From positions 278,267-342,266 of the forward strand of contig NZ_BMRA01000008.1 of NCBI RefSeq assembly GCF_014648395.1: a DNA stretch of 64,000 nt, given 5' to 3'. Position 1 is the first letter of the stretch. Each line of letters begins with the position of its first letter. Positions 62,001 to 64,000 of the stretch are shown here, piece by piece. The position numbers and the translations under genes are program-made. Source of the DNA: Micromonospora fulviviridis (GTDB taxonomy: Bacteria; Actinomycetota; Actinomycetes; Mycobacteriales; Micromonosporaceae). Under the pieces are notes generated by a model. The model was not told the DNA's origin. It searched no databases and saw only the letters and a program-made list of their open reading frames with translations.

Positions 62001-64000
62001 CGTAGGTCTCGTCGAAGCTGACGTCCAGGTCGAACTTGGCCGGCACGGCGCCGGTCGGCACCACGGTGGCGGTCAGGCCGGGCAGGTCGGCGCGGGGACC
62101 GCCGGACCGGTCCGCGTTCTGCAGGGTGAGCATCACCTGGAACAGCGGGTGGCGGGCCAGCGAGCGGACCGGCGCCAGCTCCTCGACGAGCCGCTCGAAC
62201 GGCACGTCCTGGTGGGCGAGCGCCTGCAACGAGTTCTCCCGCACCCGGGCCAGCACCTCGGCGACCGTCGGGTCGCCGGTGAGGTCGGTGCGCATGACCA
62301 GGGTGTTGACGAAGAACCCGACGAGGTCGTCGAGCGCCGGGTCGGTGCGGCCGGCGACGGCCGCGCCGATCGGCACGTCGGTGCCGGCGCCGAGCCGGGA
62401 CAGCAGCACGGCCAGTCCGGCCTGGAGGGTCATGTAGAGGGTGACGCCGTGCCGGCGGGCCAGCCGGTGCAGCCGGTCGTGCAGCTCCGCGGGCACGTCC
62501 AGGTCGACCAGGTGGCCGCGGTGGCCGGCCTCGGTGGGCCGGGCCCGGTCCGCGGGCAGGTCCAGTTCCTCGGGTACGCCGGCCAGGGCCCGCCGCCAGT
62601 GGTCGAGCTGGGCGGCGGCCAGGCTGTCCGGGTCGTCCTCGGCGCCCAGCAGCTCGCGCTGCCAGAGGGCGTAGTCGGCGTACTGCACGGGCAGCGGCGG
62701 CCAGTCGGGTGCCTCGCCGCGGAGCCGGGCGGCGTACGCGGCGGAGACGTCGGCGGCGAGTGGGGCCATGGAGGCGCCGTCGCCGGCGATGTGGTGCACG
62801 ACGAGGACCAGCACGTGCTCGTCGGGGGCGACGGCGAGGAGGGTGGCCCGCAGCGGCAGCTCGGCGGCCAGGTCGAACGGGTACGCGGCGGCCCCGGCCA
62901 CCCGGGCGGCCACCTCGTCGGCGGCCACCTCGACGACCTCGACCCGGAAGCCGGTCTCCGCGACGGGCAGCACCCGCTGGTACGGCTCGCCGTCGGCGAC
63001 CGCGTACCCGGTGCGCAGCACCTCGTGCCGGGCCAGGACGTCGCGGAGCGCGGCGTCCAGGGCGGCCCGGTCGAGGTGGCCGGTGAGCCGCAGCGCGACC
63101 GGGATGTTGTAGGTGGCGCTGGGCCCGTCGAGCTGGCCGAGGAACCAGAGCCGGCGTTGCGCGAAGGAGAGCGGTACGCGCTCGGGGCGCGGCCGGGCGG
63201 TCAGCGCGACGCGGCCGGCGCCGGCCCGGGCGAGCCGGTCGGCGAGCGCCGCCGGGGTGCGCGCCTCGAACAGGGCGCGGATGGGCAGTTCCACCCCGAA
63301 GACCGCGCGGACCCGGCCGACGAGGCGGGTGGCGAGCAGGGAGTGCCCGCCGAGGGCGAAGAAGTCGTCGTCCGACCCGACGGCGGGCAGGTCGAGCACG
63401 TCGGCGAAGACCTGGCAGAGCAGTTCCTGCTGGGCGGTGGCGGGGGCGCGACCGGTGCCGCCGGCGGTCCAGTCGGGGGCGGGCAGGGCGGCCCGGTCGA
63501 GCTTCCCGTTGCCGGTCAGCGGCAGGCTGTCGAGTTCGACGAACGCGGCCGGCACCAGGTACGCGGGCAGCCGCTCCTCGACGTGCGCCCGGACGGTGTC
63601 GGTGACGTGCTCGCCGGTCTCGGCGGGGACGAGGTAGGCGATGAGGCGCCTGTCGCCGGGGGTTTCCTCGCGGACCAGCACGGCGGCCTGCGCCACGGCG
63701 GGGTGCGCGGCCAGCACGGCCTCGACCTCGCCGGGCTCGACCCGGTAGCCGCGGATCTTCACCTGGTCGTCGGCGCGGCCGACGAAGAGGAGTTCCCCAT
63801 CTGGGGTCCAGCGGACCTGGTCGCCGGTGCGGTACATCCGGCCGCCGGTGAACGGGTCGGCCACGAACCGCTCCCCCGTCAACCCCGGCCGCCCCAGGTA
63901 GCCCCGGGCGACGCCGGCCCCGGCCACGTACAGCTCGCCGGGCACACCCACCGGGACCGGCTGGAGGCGGTCGTCCAGGACGTACACCCGGGTGTTGTCC
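43315..64000 (-). CDS. Terminal NRPS of a ramoplanin-type lipodepsipeptide pathway (5' end outside window)
   Basis: The frame is open from the window edge to TGA at 43315-43317, so more than 6890 residues of the C-terminal part are visible. Domain order is A(partial)-T, then six full C-A-T modules of about 3.2 kb each, then a thioesterase. Specificity codes I read by alignment to GrsA: Thr (DFWSVGMVHK), unassigned (DALSLGTVMK), Gly (DILQLGLVWK), Val-like (DAFWLGGTFK), Ala-like (DVFSVAIVYK) and Hpg (DAYHLGMLCK). The first partial A domain is almost identical to the last (Hpg) in its visible half. Condensation domains alternate between normal L-type (HHxxxDG) and dual epimerisation/condensation type (HHxxxDH). 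This order equals residues 11-17 of ramoplanin except Val for Leu15 and the uncertain residue 13. The terminal TE should close the macrolactone. The type II TE gene follows at 29 bp. Confidence 0.95.
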   Translation of the reverse strand, partial: DNTRVYVLDDRLQPVPVGVPGELYVAGAGVARGYLGRPGLTGERFVADPFTGGRMYRTGDQVRWTPDGELLFVGRADDQVKIRGYRVEPGEVEAVLAAHPAVAQAAVLVREETPGDRRLIAYLVPAETGEHVTDTVRAHVEERLPAYLVPAAFVELDSLPLTGNGKLDRAALPAPDWTAGGTGRAPATAQQELLCQVFADVLDLPAVGSDDDFFALGGHSLLATRLVGRVRAVFGVELPIRALFEARTPAALADRLARAGAGRVALTARPRPERVPLSFAQRRLWFLGQLDGPSATYNIPVALRLTGHLDRAALDAALRDVLARHEVLRTGYAVADGEPYQRVLPVAETGFRVEVVEVAADEVAARVAGAAAYPFDLAAELPLRATLLAVAPDEHVLVLVVHHIAGDGASMAPLAADVSAAYAARLRGEAPDWPPLPVQYADYALWQRELLGAEDDPDSLAAAQLDHWRRALAGVPEELDLPADRARPTEAGHRGHLVDLDVPAELHDRLHRLARRHGVTLYMTLQAGLAVLLSRLGAGTDVPIGAAVAGRTDPALDDLVGFFVNTLVMRTDLTGDPTVAEVLARVRENSLQALAHQDVPFERLVEELAPVRSLARHPLFQVMLTLQNADRSGGPRADLPGLTATVVPTGAVPAKFDLDVSFDETYDADGAPAGLRGALIAAADLFEPDTAARLADRLVRMLDALTRDPGRRLSALPLLDADERRRILTEWNAAPVPVPDVTLPDLFEAQAARTPDAVALTDGDTRLTYAELDARADAVARRLVGHGVGPESLVGVVMARTADLVVALLGVLKAGAAYLPIDPAYPAERIAFVLADAAAACVLTSTAHTAVVPPGGPVLVLDEPDPAAGAGAGRAARIRPLRPEHPAYVIYTSGSTGTPKGVLVPHRDVVALFAATGALFDFRADDVWSWFHSFAFDFSVWEIWGGLLHGGRVVVVPYAVSRSPEEFADLVAREGVTMLSQTPSAFYQLLAAGLRPGALRAVVFGGEALDPARLAGWWARHGESGPRLVNMYGITETTVHVTYQALEPSDVDAGSVIGRGLPGLRVHLLDEWLNPVPPGVVGELYVAGAQLARGYVGRAGLTGERFVACPFVPGERMYRTGDRARWTTDGRLVFAGRADDQVKIRGFRIEPGEVAAVLAEHPAVGQAAVVARRDTGDTRLVGYLVPAEGAEEADLAGSVRDFAAARLPGYLVPSALVVLAALPLTVNGKLDRKALPAPDYAGAAGAGRAPATAREEQICQAFAEVLGIDRVGVDDDFFALGGHSLLAVSLVERLRERGVGLSVRALFTTPTPAGLAAVAGGGAVTVPPNLIPDGADEITPAMLPLVDLTDAEVATVVAAVPGGAANVADVYPLAPLQEGIFFHHLLGDGADVYVTPTVVRFDSRDRLDAFLTALRRVVDRNDVYRTAIVHEGLREPVQVVLRHAPLPVREVALDPAGADPVDQLLAAAGDRMDLGTAPLLHVHVAGEAGGAWLALLRVHHLVQDHTALDVVLDQLQAFLDGRGDELPPPVPFREFVAQARLGLSREAHQRHFARLLGDVTEPTAPYGLTDVHGDGAAAVHAHVPVDDALAERIRAVARTHGVSPATVFHLAWARVLGTVSGRDDVVFGSVLFGRMNAGAGADRVPGLFINTLPVRVRLAGHAVAEALDGLREQLADLLVHEHAPLALAQAASGLPGGSPVFTSIFNYRHNQAPAGAGDGMRGMHTVFAREQTNYPLDVAVDVDGPRFGITATAVAPVDPAQVCAMLTTALTNLVTALDEAPGTPLAAIGVLDADERRRVLPEPPAGSTPTATVPELIAARAAADPGALAVVGDGVALTYAELDDRSARLARALLARGLGAESVVGLCLPRGPEMVVAVVAAWRAGVGYVPLDPEYPLDRLEFMLADSGAALVAGPAELVDRLPGRPVLRLDDLGPDDAGRPLPRVAPEQLAYVIYTSGSTGRPKGVAVAHAALASMAVHYGPVLGAAPGVRVLQFASFSFDASVLDVAVTLVAGGTLVVAAPAERADTAQLTALVRAQGVTATSVVPSLLATLDPAELPDVGTILVGAEPISTAQARAWSAGRNLVNTYGPTEATVMVTAGAVDVGPDGRVPMGGPVTGNRLVVLDDRLQPVPVGVTGELYVAGRQLARGYVGRPALTAERFVACPYAPGERMYRTGDRAWWTADGQLVFAGRADDQVKIRGFRIEPGEVRAVLADHPAVAQAAVVVREDTPGDPRLVAYLVPAEDGAPIADTVREHAAERLPAYLVPAAFVTLDALPLTVNGKLDRAALPAPDLGGPAGRAPADAREELLCAAFADVLGLDRVAVDDDFFTLGGHSLLATRLVSRVRALLGLEVPIRALFEARTPAALAARLRDARAGRVALTARPRPARVPLSFAQRRLWFLGQLEGPSATYDIPVALRLTGDLDRAALDAAVRDVLDRHEVLRTVYEVADGEPHQRVLAVAETGVRVEVVEVRPAELAARVAEAAAYPFDLAAEVPLRVTLFAVAPDEHVLVLVVHHIAADGWSMGPLSRDVATAYAARRAGRTPDWTPLPVQYADYALWQRELLGAEDDPDSTVARQVAHWRAVLAGAPEELELPTDRPRPAQPSYRGHLVEVDVPAALHRDLVGLARSAGVTVFMAVQAALAVVLSRLGAGTDVPIGAAVAGRTDQGLDDLVGFFVNTLVMRTDLSGDPTVTELLARVRETALDAYAHQDVPFERLVEELAPARSLARHPLFQVLLTLQNLATGGGTAPRLPELSTESFPTDEVPAKFDLDVSLTEAYDPDGAPAGMRGTLIAAADLFDRHTVERVAGYLVRVLAGLAADPDARLSTVDVLDPAEHRRVVEEWNATDAPVPARPVADLIRDRAAATPHALALLAGETRLDHAELAARVDRLAGFLAARGARPGALVAICLDRTADLVVALLAVLRTGAAYLPIDPGYPAERVGWMLADAAPALLLTTVRARAGNTALADAAGALLLDDPATVAELAEAGPAPAAAPRPEHPAYVIYTSGSTGRPKGVVVPHGALANFLAAMAATTPLTPADRLLAVTTVAFDIHVLELYLPLLAGAAVVLADEAVVRDPAAAAALIRRAGVTVAQATPAWWHALAAGHADALAGLRVLVGGEALPPAQAAALTARARSVTNLYGPTEVTVWATTAELGGEPAGQVPIGRPLWNTRAYVLDAALRPVPVGCPGELYLAGDQVAQGYHGRPDLTAERFVACPYGAAGERMYRTGDVVRWRADGSLAFVGRADDQVKIRGFRIELGEVEAALAGHPAVARATAVVREDSPGDRRLVGYVVPAGAAGVDVAALRGHLAGRLPAYLVPSTVVVLDALPLTANGKVDRRALPAPDHAGAAGAGRAPADAREELFCAAFAAVLGLPAVGMDDDFFALGGHSLLAVALVEHLRGLGVTVPVRALFTTPTPAGLAAATGVASVPVPPNRIPDGARELGPEMLPLVDLTPEELATVVAAVPGGAANVADVYPLAPLQEGILFHHLMADRDGDDVYVLPTVLRFATRDRLDDFLAALSAVVRRHDIYRTAVVWAGLREPVQVVARHVELPVEEVSLAGAADPVAALLADGGAWLALDRPPLLRMRVAAEPGTGRWLGLLRIHHLVQDHTALEALLAEVLAFLTGRGHELPDPLPFREFVARARHGASRDEQEAYFRALLGDVTETTAPYGLTDAHGDAADLRGAQRLVADDLATRVRRLGRSHGVSPATLFHLAWARVLGTLAGRDDVVFGTVLSGRLGAGGGDARVLGPFINTLPVRVRLDDGTGDALAALRVQLAELLAHEHAPLTLAQTASGVPNGQPLFTALFNFRHSAPPAGGPADDGVDGIEQVASRERSNYPVTVSVDDLGERFLLSVDAVAPADPDDVCALLHTCLAHLVDTLTDAPETPLAAVPVLDDDGYRRLVEEPNRTGRGVPALTVPAAFAAQVARTPDGVALVDAAGAWTYAELDARAGRLARLLRDRGVGPETVVGVLLDRSAELVVALLAILKAGGAYLPVDPGYPAGRIADMVADAAPRLLLTTGAVTTALPVAADRLVLDDPATRAALDAADPAGPAGLRPDHPAYVMFTSGSTGRPKGVVVPHAAIDRLVRAPGVAPLGPGDVVAQLASVSFDAATFEIWGALLTGATLAVAPPGALSVAELRAFLTDQRVSTLWLTAGLFHEVVDADVTALAGLRRLLAGGDVLSPAHCRALLDRLPQVQLVNGYGPTENTTFTTVHPVRPDELSGAVPIGAPIPDTSVYVLDEALRPVPAGVVGELYTAGAGLARGYAGPPGLTAERFVACPFTPGERMYRTGDRVRRDPDGRLVFVGRADAQVKLRGFRVEPGEAEAVLAGHPEVARAVVTVREDTPGEKRLVAYVVPADPTAPGDALVATLRAHAADRLPDYLLPAAVVPLPALPLTANGKVDRAALPAPEQGAGSGRPAATAREEILCGIFAEVLGRPTVGPDDDFFALGGHSLLVTRLVSRVRVVLGAELPIRAVFEAPTPAGLADRLARAAAPDRPALTARPRPDRVPLSYAQRRLWFLGRLEGPNATYNIPLAQRIDGPVDTDALAAALRDVVGRHEVLRTVFPIADGEPYQRVLPLDGCGFALTVVRTPADRLADAAGEAAATPFDLAVDLPVRAWLFTAGPTEHVLVLLVHHVAGDGWSMAPLARDLATAYAARRAGRAPEWTPLPVQYADYALWQRDLLGADDDPESVLARQVAYWRAALDGAPEELELPVDRPRPAEAGHRGHDVPLRVPAEVHERLREVARAEGVTVFMVLQAAFATLLSRLGAGRDVPIGSAIAGRTDQGLDELVGFFVNTLVIRTDLSGDPTFRRLLARVRATGLAAYENQDVPFERLVEELAPARSLARHPIFQVMLTLQNTAAAGGELAGARTGGLPVGLTAAKFDLEVTVGEAFDADGTPAGLHGALIAAADLFDPASAERIADRLVRVLDAVTQDPDLRVSQVDVLDSDERRAVLAGWNDSALPVPYTTVPALFAAQVARTPDATAVTCGATRLTYAELDARANRIARHLVGRGVGPESVVAVCLPRSADTIAALLGVWKAGAAYLPVDPAYPADRIGFLLGDAEAVCVLTATGAAAALPAGAPATVLLDDPAVAAELAGLPAADLTDADRRAPLLPGHRAYVIYTSGSTGRPKGVVVEHRTAVGLLTWAAGAFTREEFSRVLAATSLNFDVSVFELFGPLVSGGSIEVVPDLLALTDRSGAGWSASLISAVPSALSRVLGDGVRASARTVVLAGEALTASAVNRVRGALPGVRVANIYGPTEATVYATAWWTDDDVAGVPPVGRPIANTRAYVLDDHLTPVPPGVVGELYLAGSQLARGYLGRAGLTGERFVACPFDTGGQRMYRTGDRVRWSADGQLVFAGRVDEQVKIRGFRIEPGEVQAALAAHPDVAEAVVLARQDVPGDPRLVGYVVPARPDVDAAGLPEAARGHLAGRLPAYLVPAAVVVLDALPVTANGKLDRRALPAPEFGSGAGAGRGPETPREEIICAVFAEVLGLPAVGVDDDFFALGGHSLLAVTLVERLRQRGVSVSVRALFQTPTVAGLAAAVGREQLAVPANRIPAGADRITPEMLPLVELTDEEIAAVVATVAGGAANVADVYPLAPLQEGMLFHHLMAGQDREDVYVMPALVEFDSRARLDAFVAALQQVIDRNDVYRSAVVWEGLREAVQVVWRQATLPVHEVTLDPGDGDPADRLRDTVGLAMDLGAAPLLSIHGTPRPDGTWLALLRVHHMVQDHMGLEVLLDEVRAILLGRGDQLPPPVPFRDFVAQARGGISTDEHQRYFADLLGDVTEPTAPYGLLDVHGDGAGLVRAGLPLAPEVSARVRDVARRLGVSPATVLHVAWARVLAAVAGRDDVVFGTILFGRLSTGADRVPGPFINTLPVRVRVGGTGAAAAVTAMRDQLAALLEHEHALLTTAQQASGLAGSAPLFTALFNYRHNTPGQAAAHADEEIEGIRALSMRERTNYPMSVAIDDDGAGLRVNVNAVSPVRPDAVCALLATATANLVDALEAGLDGGPDLPLTGVDVLDRAERRQVLVDWNDTATPVADVSVAEAFAARVAADPDGIAVVAGDVSLSYAELDARAERLARRLVAAGVGPESPVAVVLERSAELLVALLAVVRAGGVYLPLDVAWPLARMRTVAADAGARVVLVHAPTAAHEFVTTAGDAVVLAADTDEDAPGTALPAVPPSAAVYSMYTSGSTGVPKGVVTTHRDVVRLAYDRGWGATPRVLFHAPHAFDASTYEIWVPLLSGGTVVVAPAGAIEPAVLRDLITGHDLTHVHVTAGLLRVLAEQDPACFAGLREVLTGGDVVPAPAVRRVLDANPGVRVRHMYGPTEITLCATHHEVTDPARVGDVLPIGRPLDNTRVYVLDDRLRPVPVGVPGELYVAGAGVARGYAGRPGPTGERFVADPYGGAGERMYRTGDQVRWTPDGELVFVGRADEQVKIRGYRVEPGEVEAVLAAHPAVAQAAVLVREDTPGDKRLVAYLVPAEAGEHVTDTVRAYVEERLPAYLVPAAFVELDSLPLTGNGKLDRAALPAPGTPGAGGGTARVAPGPLAVLEERICEAFAEVLGLPTVGVDDDFFTLGGHSLLAVALVQRLKVRGIAVTVQEVMASPTVAGLMNALSLSSVRASLDVLLPIRTGGDRPPLFCVHPAGGLSWCYMPLARHVPEAYPIYGLQASGLDGVGALAPSLREMAADYVARMRAVQPSGPYTVVGFSFGVAPAHEIAVQLREQGEQVFLVIMDSYPPDEDDEPETTAEDVPWEELIRAEFGHVIAGFSDEEVGLLARVVQNNTAVRAGHRYRVFDGDALLLTSTDSAPDGEPVAGRWARHVTGAVTERALPCSHDELVRPDILGQVWQAVAAWLPDDGPSA
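44060..47275 (-). other. NRPS module E/C-A(Hpg)-T (position 17)
   Basis: Dual-type condensation domain (MLFHHLM; HHMVQDH). The A code DAYHLGMLCK (FDASTYE, VHVTAG, VLTGGD, RHMYGPTEITLC) is close to known Hpg codes ending HLGLLCK. In ramoplanin this residue is 3-chloro-Hpg, matching the halogenase in the cluster. Confidence 0.85.
47280..50460 (-). other. NRPS module C-A(Ala-like)-T (position 16)
   Basis: L-type condensation domain with HHVAGDGWS. The A code DVFSVAIVYK (FDVSVFE, ISAVPSA, VVLAGEA, ANIYGPTEATVY) resembles small-residue codes and fits Ala16 of ramoplanin. The next condensation domain is dual-type, predicting D-Ala. Confidence 0.75.
50470..53690 (-). other. NRPS module E/C-A(Val-like)-T (position 15)
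   Basis: Dual-type condensation domain (ILFHHLM; HHLVQDH) that follows the Gly module. The A code DAFWLGGTFK (FDAATFE, LWLTAG, LLAGGD, VNGYGPTENTTF) is closest to Val codes; ramoplanin has Leu here, so Val or another branched residue is predicted. Confidence 0.8.
53710..56870 (-). other. NRPS module C-A(Gly)-T (position 14)
   Basis: L-type condensation domain with HHIAADGWS. The A code DILQLGLVWK (FDIHVLE, AQATPA, LVGGEA, TNLYGPTEVTVW) is one substitution from the Gly code DILQLGLIWK. Glycine 14 is shared by ramoplanin and enduracidin. Confidence 0.87.
56880..60050 (-). other. NRPS module E/C-A(unassigned)-T (position 13)
   Basis: The condensation domain begins with a GAANVADVYPLAPLQEG stretch and FFHHLLGDG, hallmarks of dual epimerisation/condensation domains, and carries HHLVQDH in place of HHxxxDG. 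The A code DALSLGTVMK (FDASVLD, ATSVVPS, ILVGAEP, VNTYGPTEATVM) does not match a substrate I know. Ramoplanin has Hpg and enduracidin a dichloro-Hpg-type residue here. Confidence 0.8.
60060..63220 (-). other. NRPS module C-A(Thr)-T (position 12)
   Basis: The condensation domain is L-type (HHIAGDGAS). The A domain code DFWSVGMVHK is read from FDFSVWEIW, MLSQTPSAF, VVFGGEA and VNMYGITETTVH. It differs from the Thr consensus by Ser for Asn at position 278 and Val for Ile at 299. The following C domain is of the epimerising type, predicting D-(allo-)Thr. Confidence 0.85.
63230..64000 (-). other. NRPS module fragment: C-terminal part of A, then T (position 11, Hpg by inference)
   Basis: Motifs A7 (RMYRTGDQVRW), A8 (VKIRGYRVEPGEVE) and A10 (LTGNGKLDRAALP) are visible, followed by a T domain (ALGGHSLLA). 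Specificity residues lie outside the window. The visible half is nearly identical to that of the Hpg module at 44070-47270, including the run from ADTVRA-like to LVPAAFVELDSLPL, so Hpg is likely. Confidence 0.75.

Noticed and set aside
43315..64000. The ~3.2-kb periodic repeats as mobile-element or assembly duplications
   Set aside because: Each copy is a distinct NRPS module with its own specificity residues and alternating C-domain types; the periodicity is functional.

Overview
The DNA is very GC-rich throughout, with GTG and TTG starts, 4-bp ATGA/GTGA gene overlaps and dense coding on both strands. Together with the gene content this points to an actinomycete, most likely a Micromonospora or another Micromonosporaceae member. 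I saw no rRNA, tRNA, insertion sequence, CRISPR array or replication origin.

Left part (1-17.5 kb) is ordinary or unassigned chromosome. A fragment of a + strand gene is followed by a minus-strand run of seven genes (6004 to 355): zinc-type alcohol dehydrogenase, 6-carboxytetrahydropterin synthase-like protein, GT4 glycosyltransferase, methyltransferase, multi-spanning UPF0104 protein, GTP cyclohydrolase II and a RibD-like reductase. A CDP-alcohol phosphatidyltransferase and an LtaS-like sulfatase diverge from it. The run looks like an uncharacterised pterin- or deazapurine-related pathway joined to an envelope module. Next come a molybdate uptake operon (HTH/TOBE regulator, modA, modB, modC), a CopB-type copper P-type ATPase behind a CsoR-like operator, a DODA-type dioxygenase, a macro-domain protein and small membrane or hypothetical proteins.

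17.6-22.1 kb is a tight minus-strand operon of aromatic-polyketide tailoring enzymes: an ABM-ABM-FAD monooxygenase fusion, a free ABM monooxygenase, a P450 and a tandem TcmI-type cyclase. No polyketide synthase is in view. A divergent methyltransferase follows.

23.1-64 kb is an NRPS gene cluster whose content and module order match the ramoplanin/enduracidin family of lipo(glyco)depsipeptides; chersinamycin of Micromonospora chersina is the relative I recall. It holds a 4-hydroxymandelate oxidase-like enzyme, a GT-C glycosyltransferase, a chorismate mutase, a cation/proton antiporter, an MbtH-like protein, a fatty acyl-AMP ligase, an ABC ATPase, a sensor protein with histidine kinase and NarL regulator, a FAD-dependent halogenase, a GT87-like mannosyltransferase, a lipoprotein, a methyltransferase, a trans-acting Thr module, an SDR, a type II thioesterase and the terminal NRPS. 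That NRPS (over 6890 residues, running off the right edge) reads, from specificity codes, [Hpg?]-Thr-X-Gly-Val-Ala-Hpg-TE. Ramoplanin residues 11-17 are Hpg-aThr-Hpg-Gly-Leu-Ala-chloro-Hpg. Every second condensation domain is of the dual epimerisation/condensation type, which predicts D residues at positions 12 and 16.

Working model: the acyl-AMP ligase activates the lipid chain. NRPSs outside the window build residues 1-10, with residue 8 (Thr) supplied in trans by the free-standing Thr module. The NRPS seen here adds the C-terminal half and macrolactonises the product. The halogenase chlorinates an Hpg, one or both membrane glycosyltransferases add sugar outside the membrane, and the two-component system regulates the cluster. 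All assignments come from reading the translations; no database search was run.
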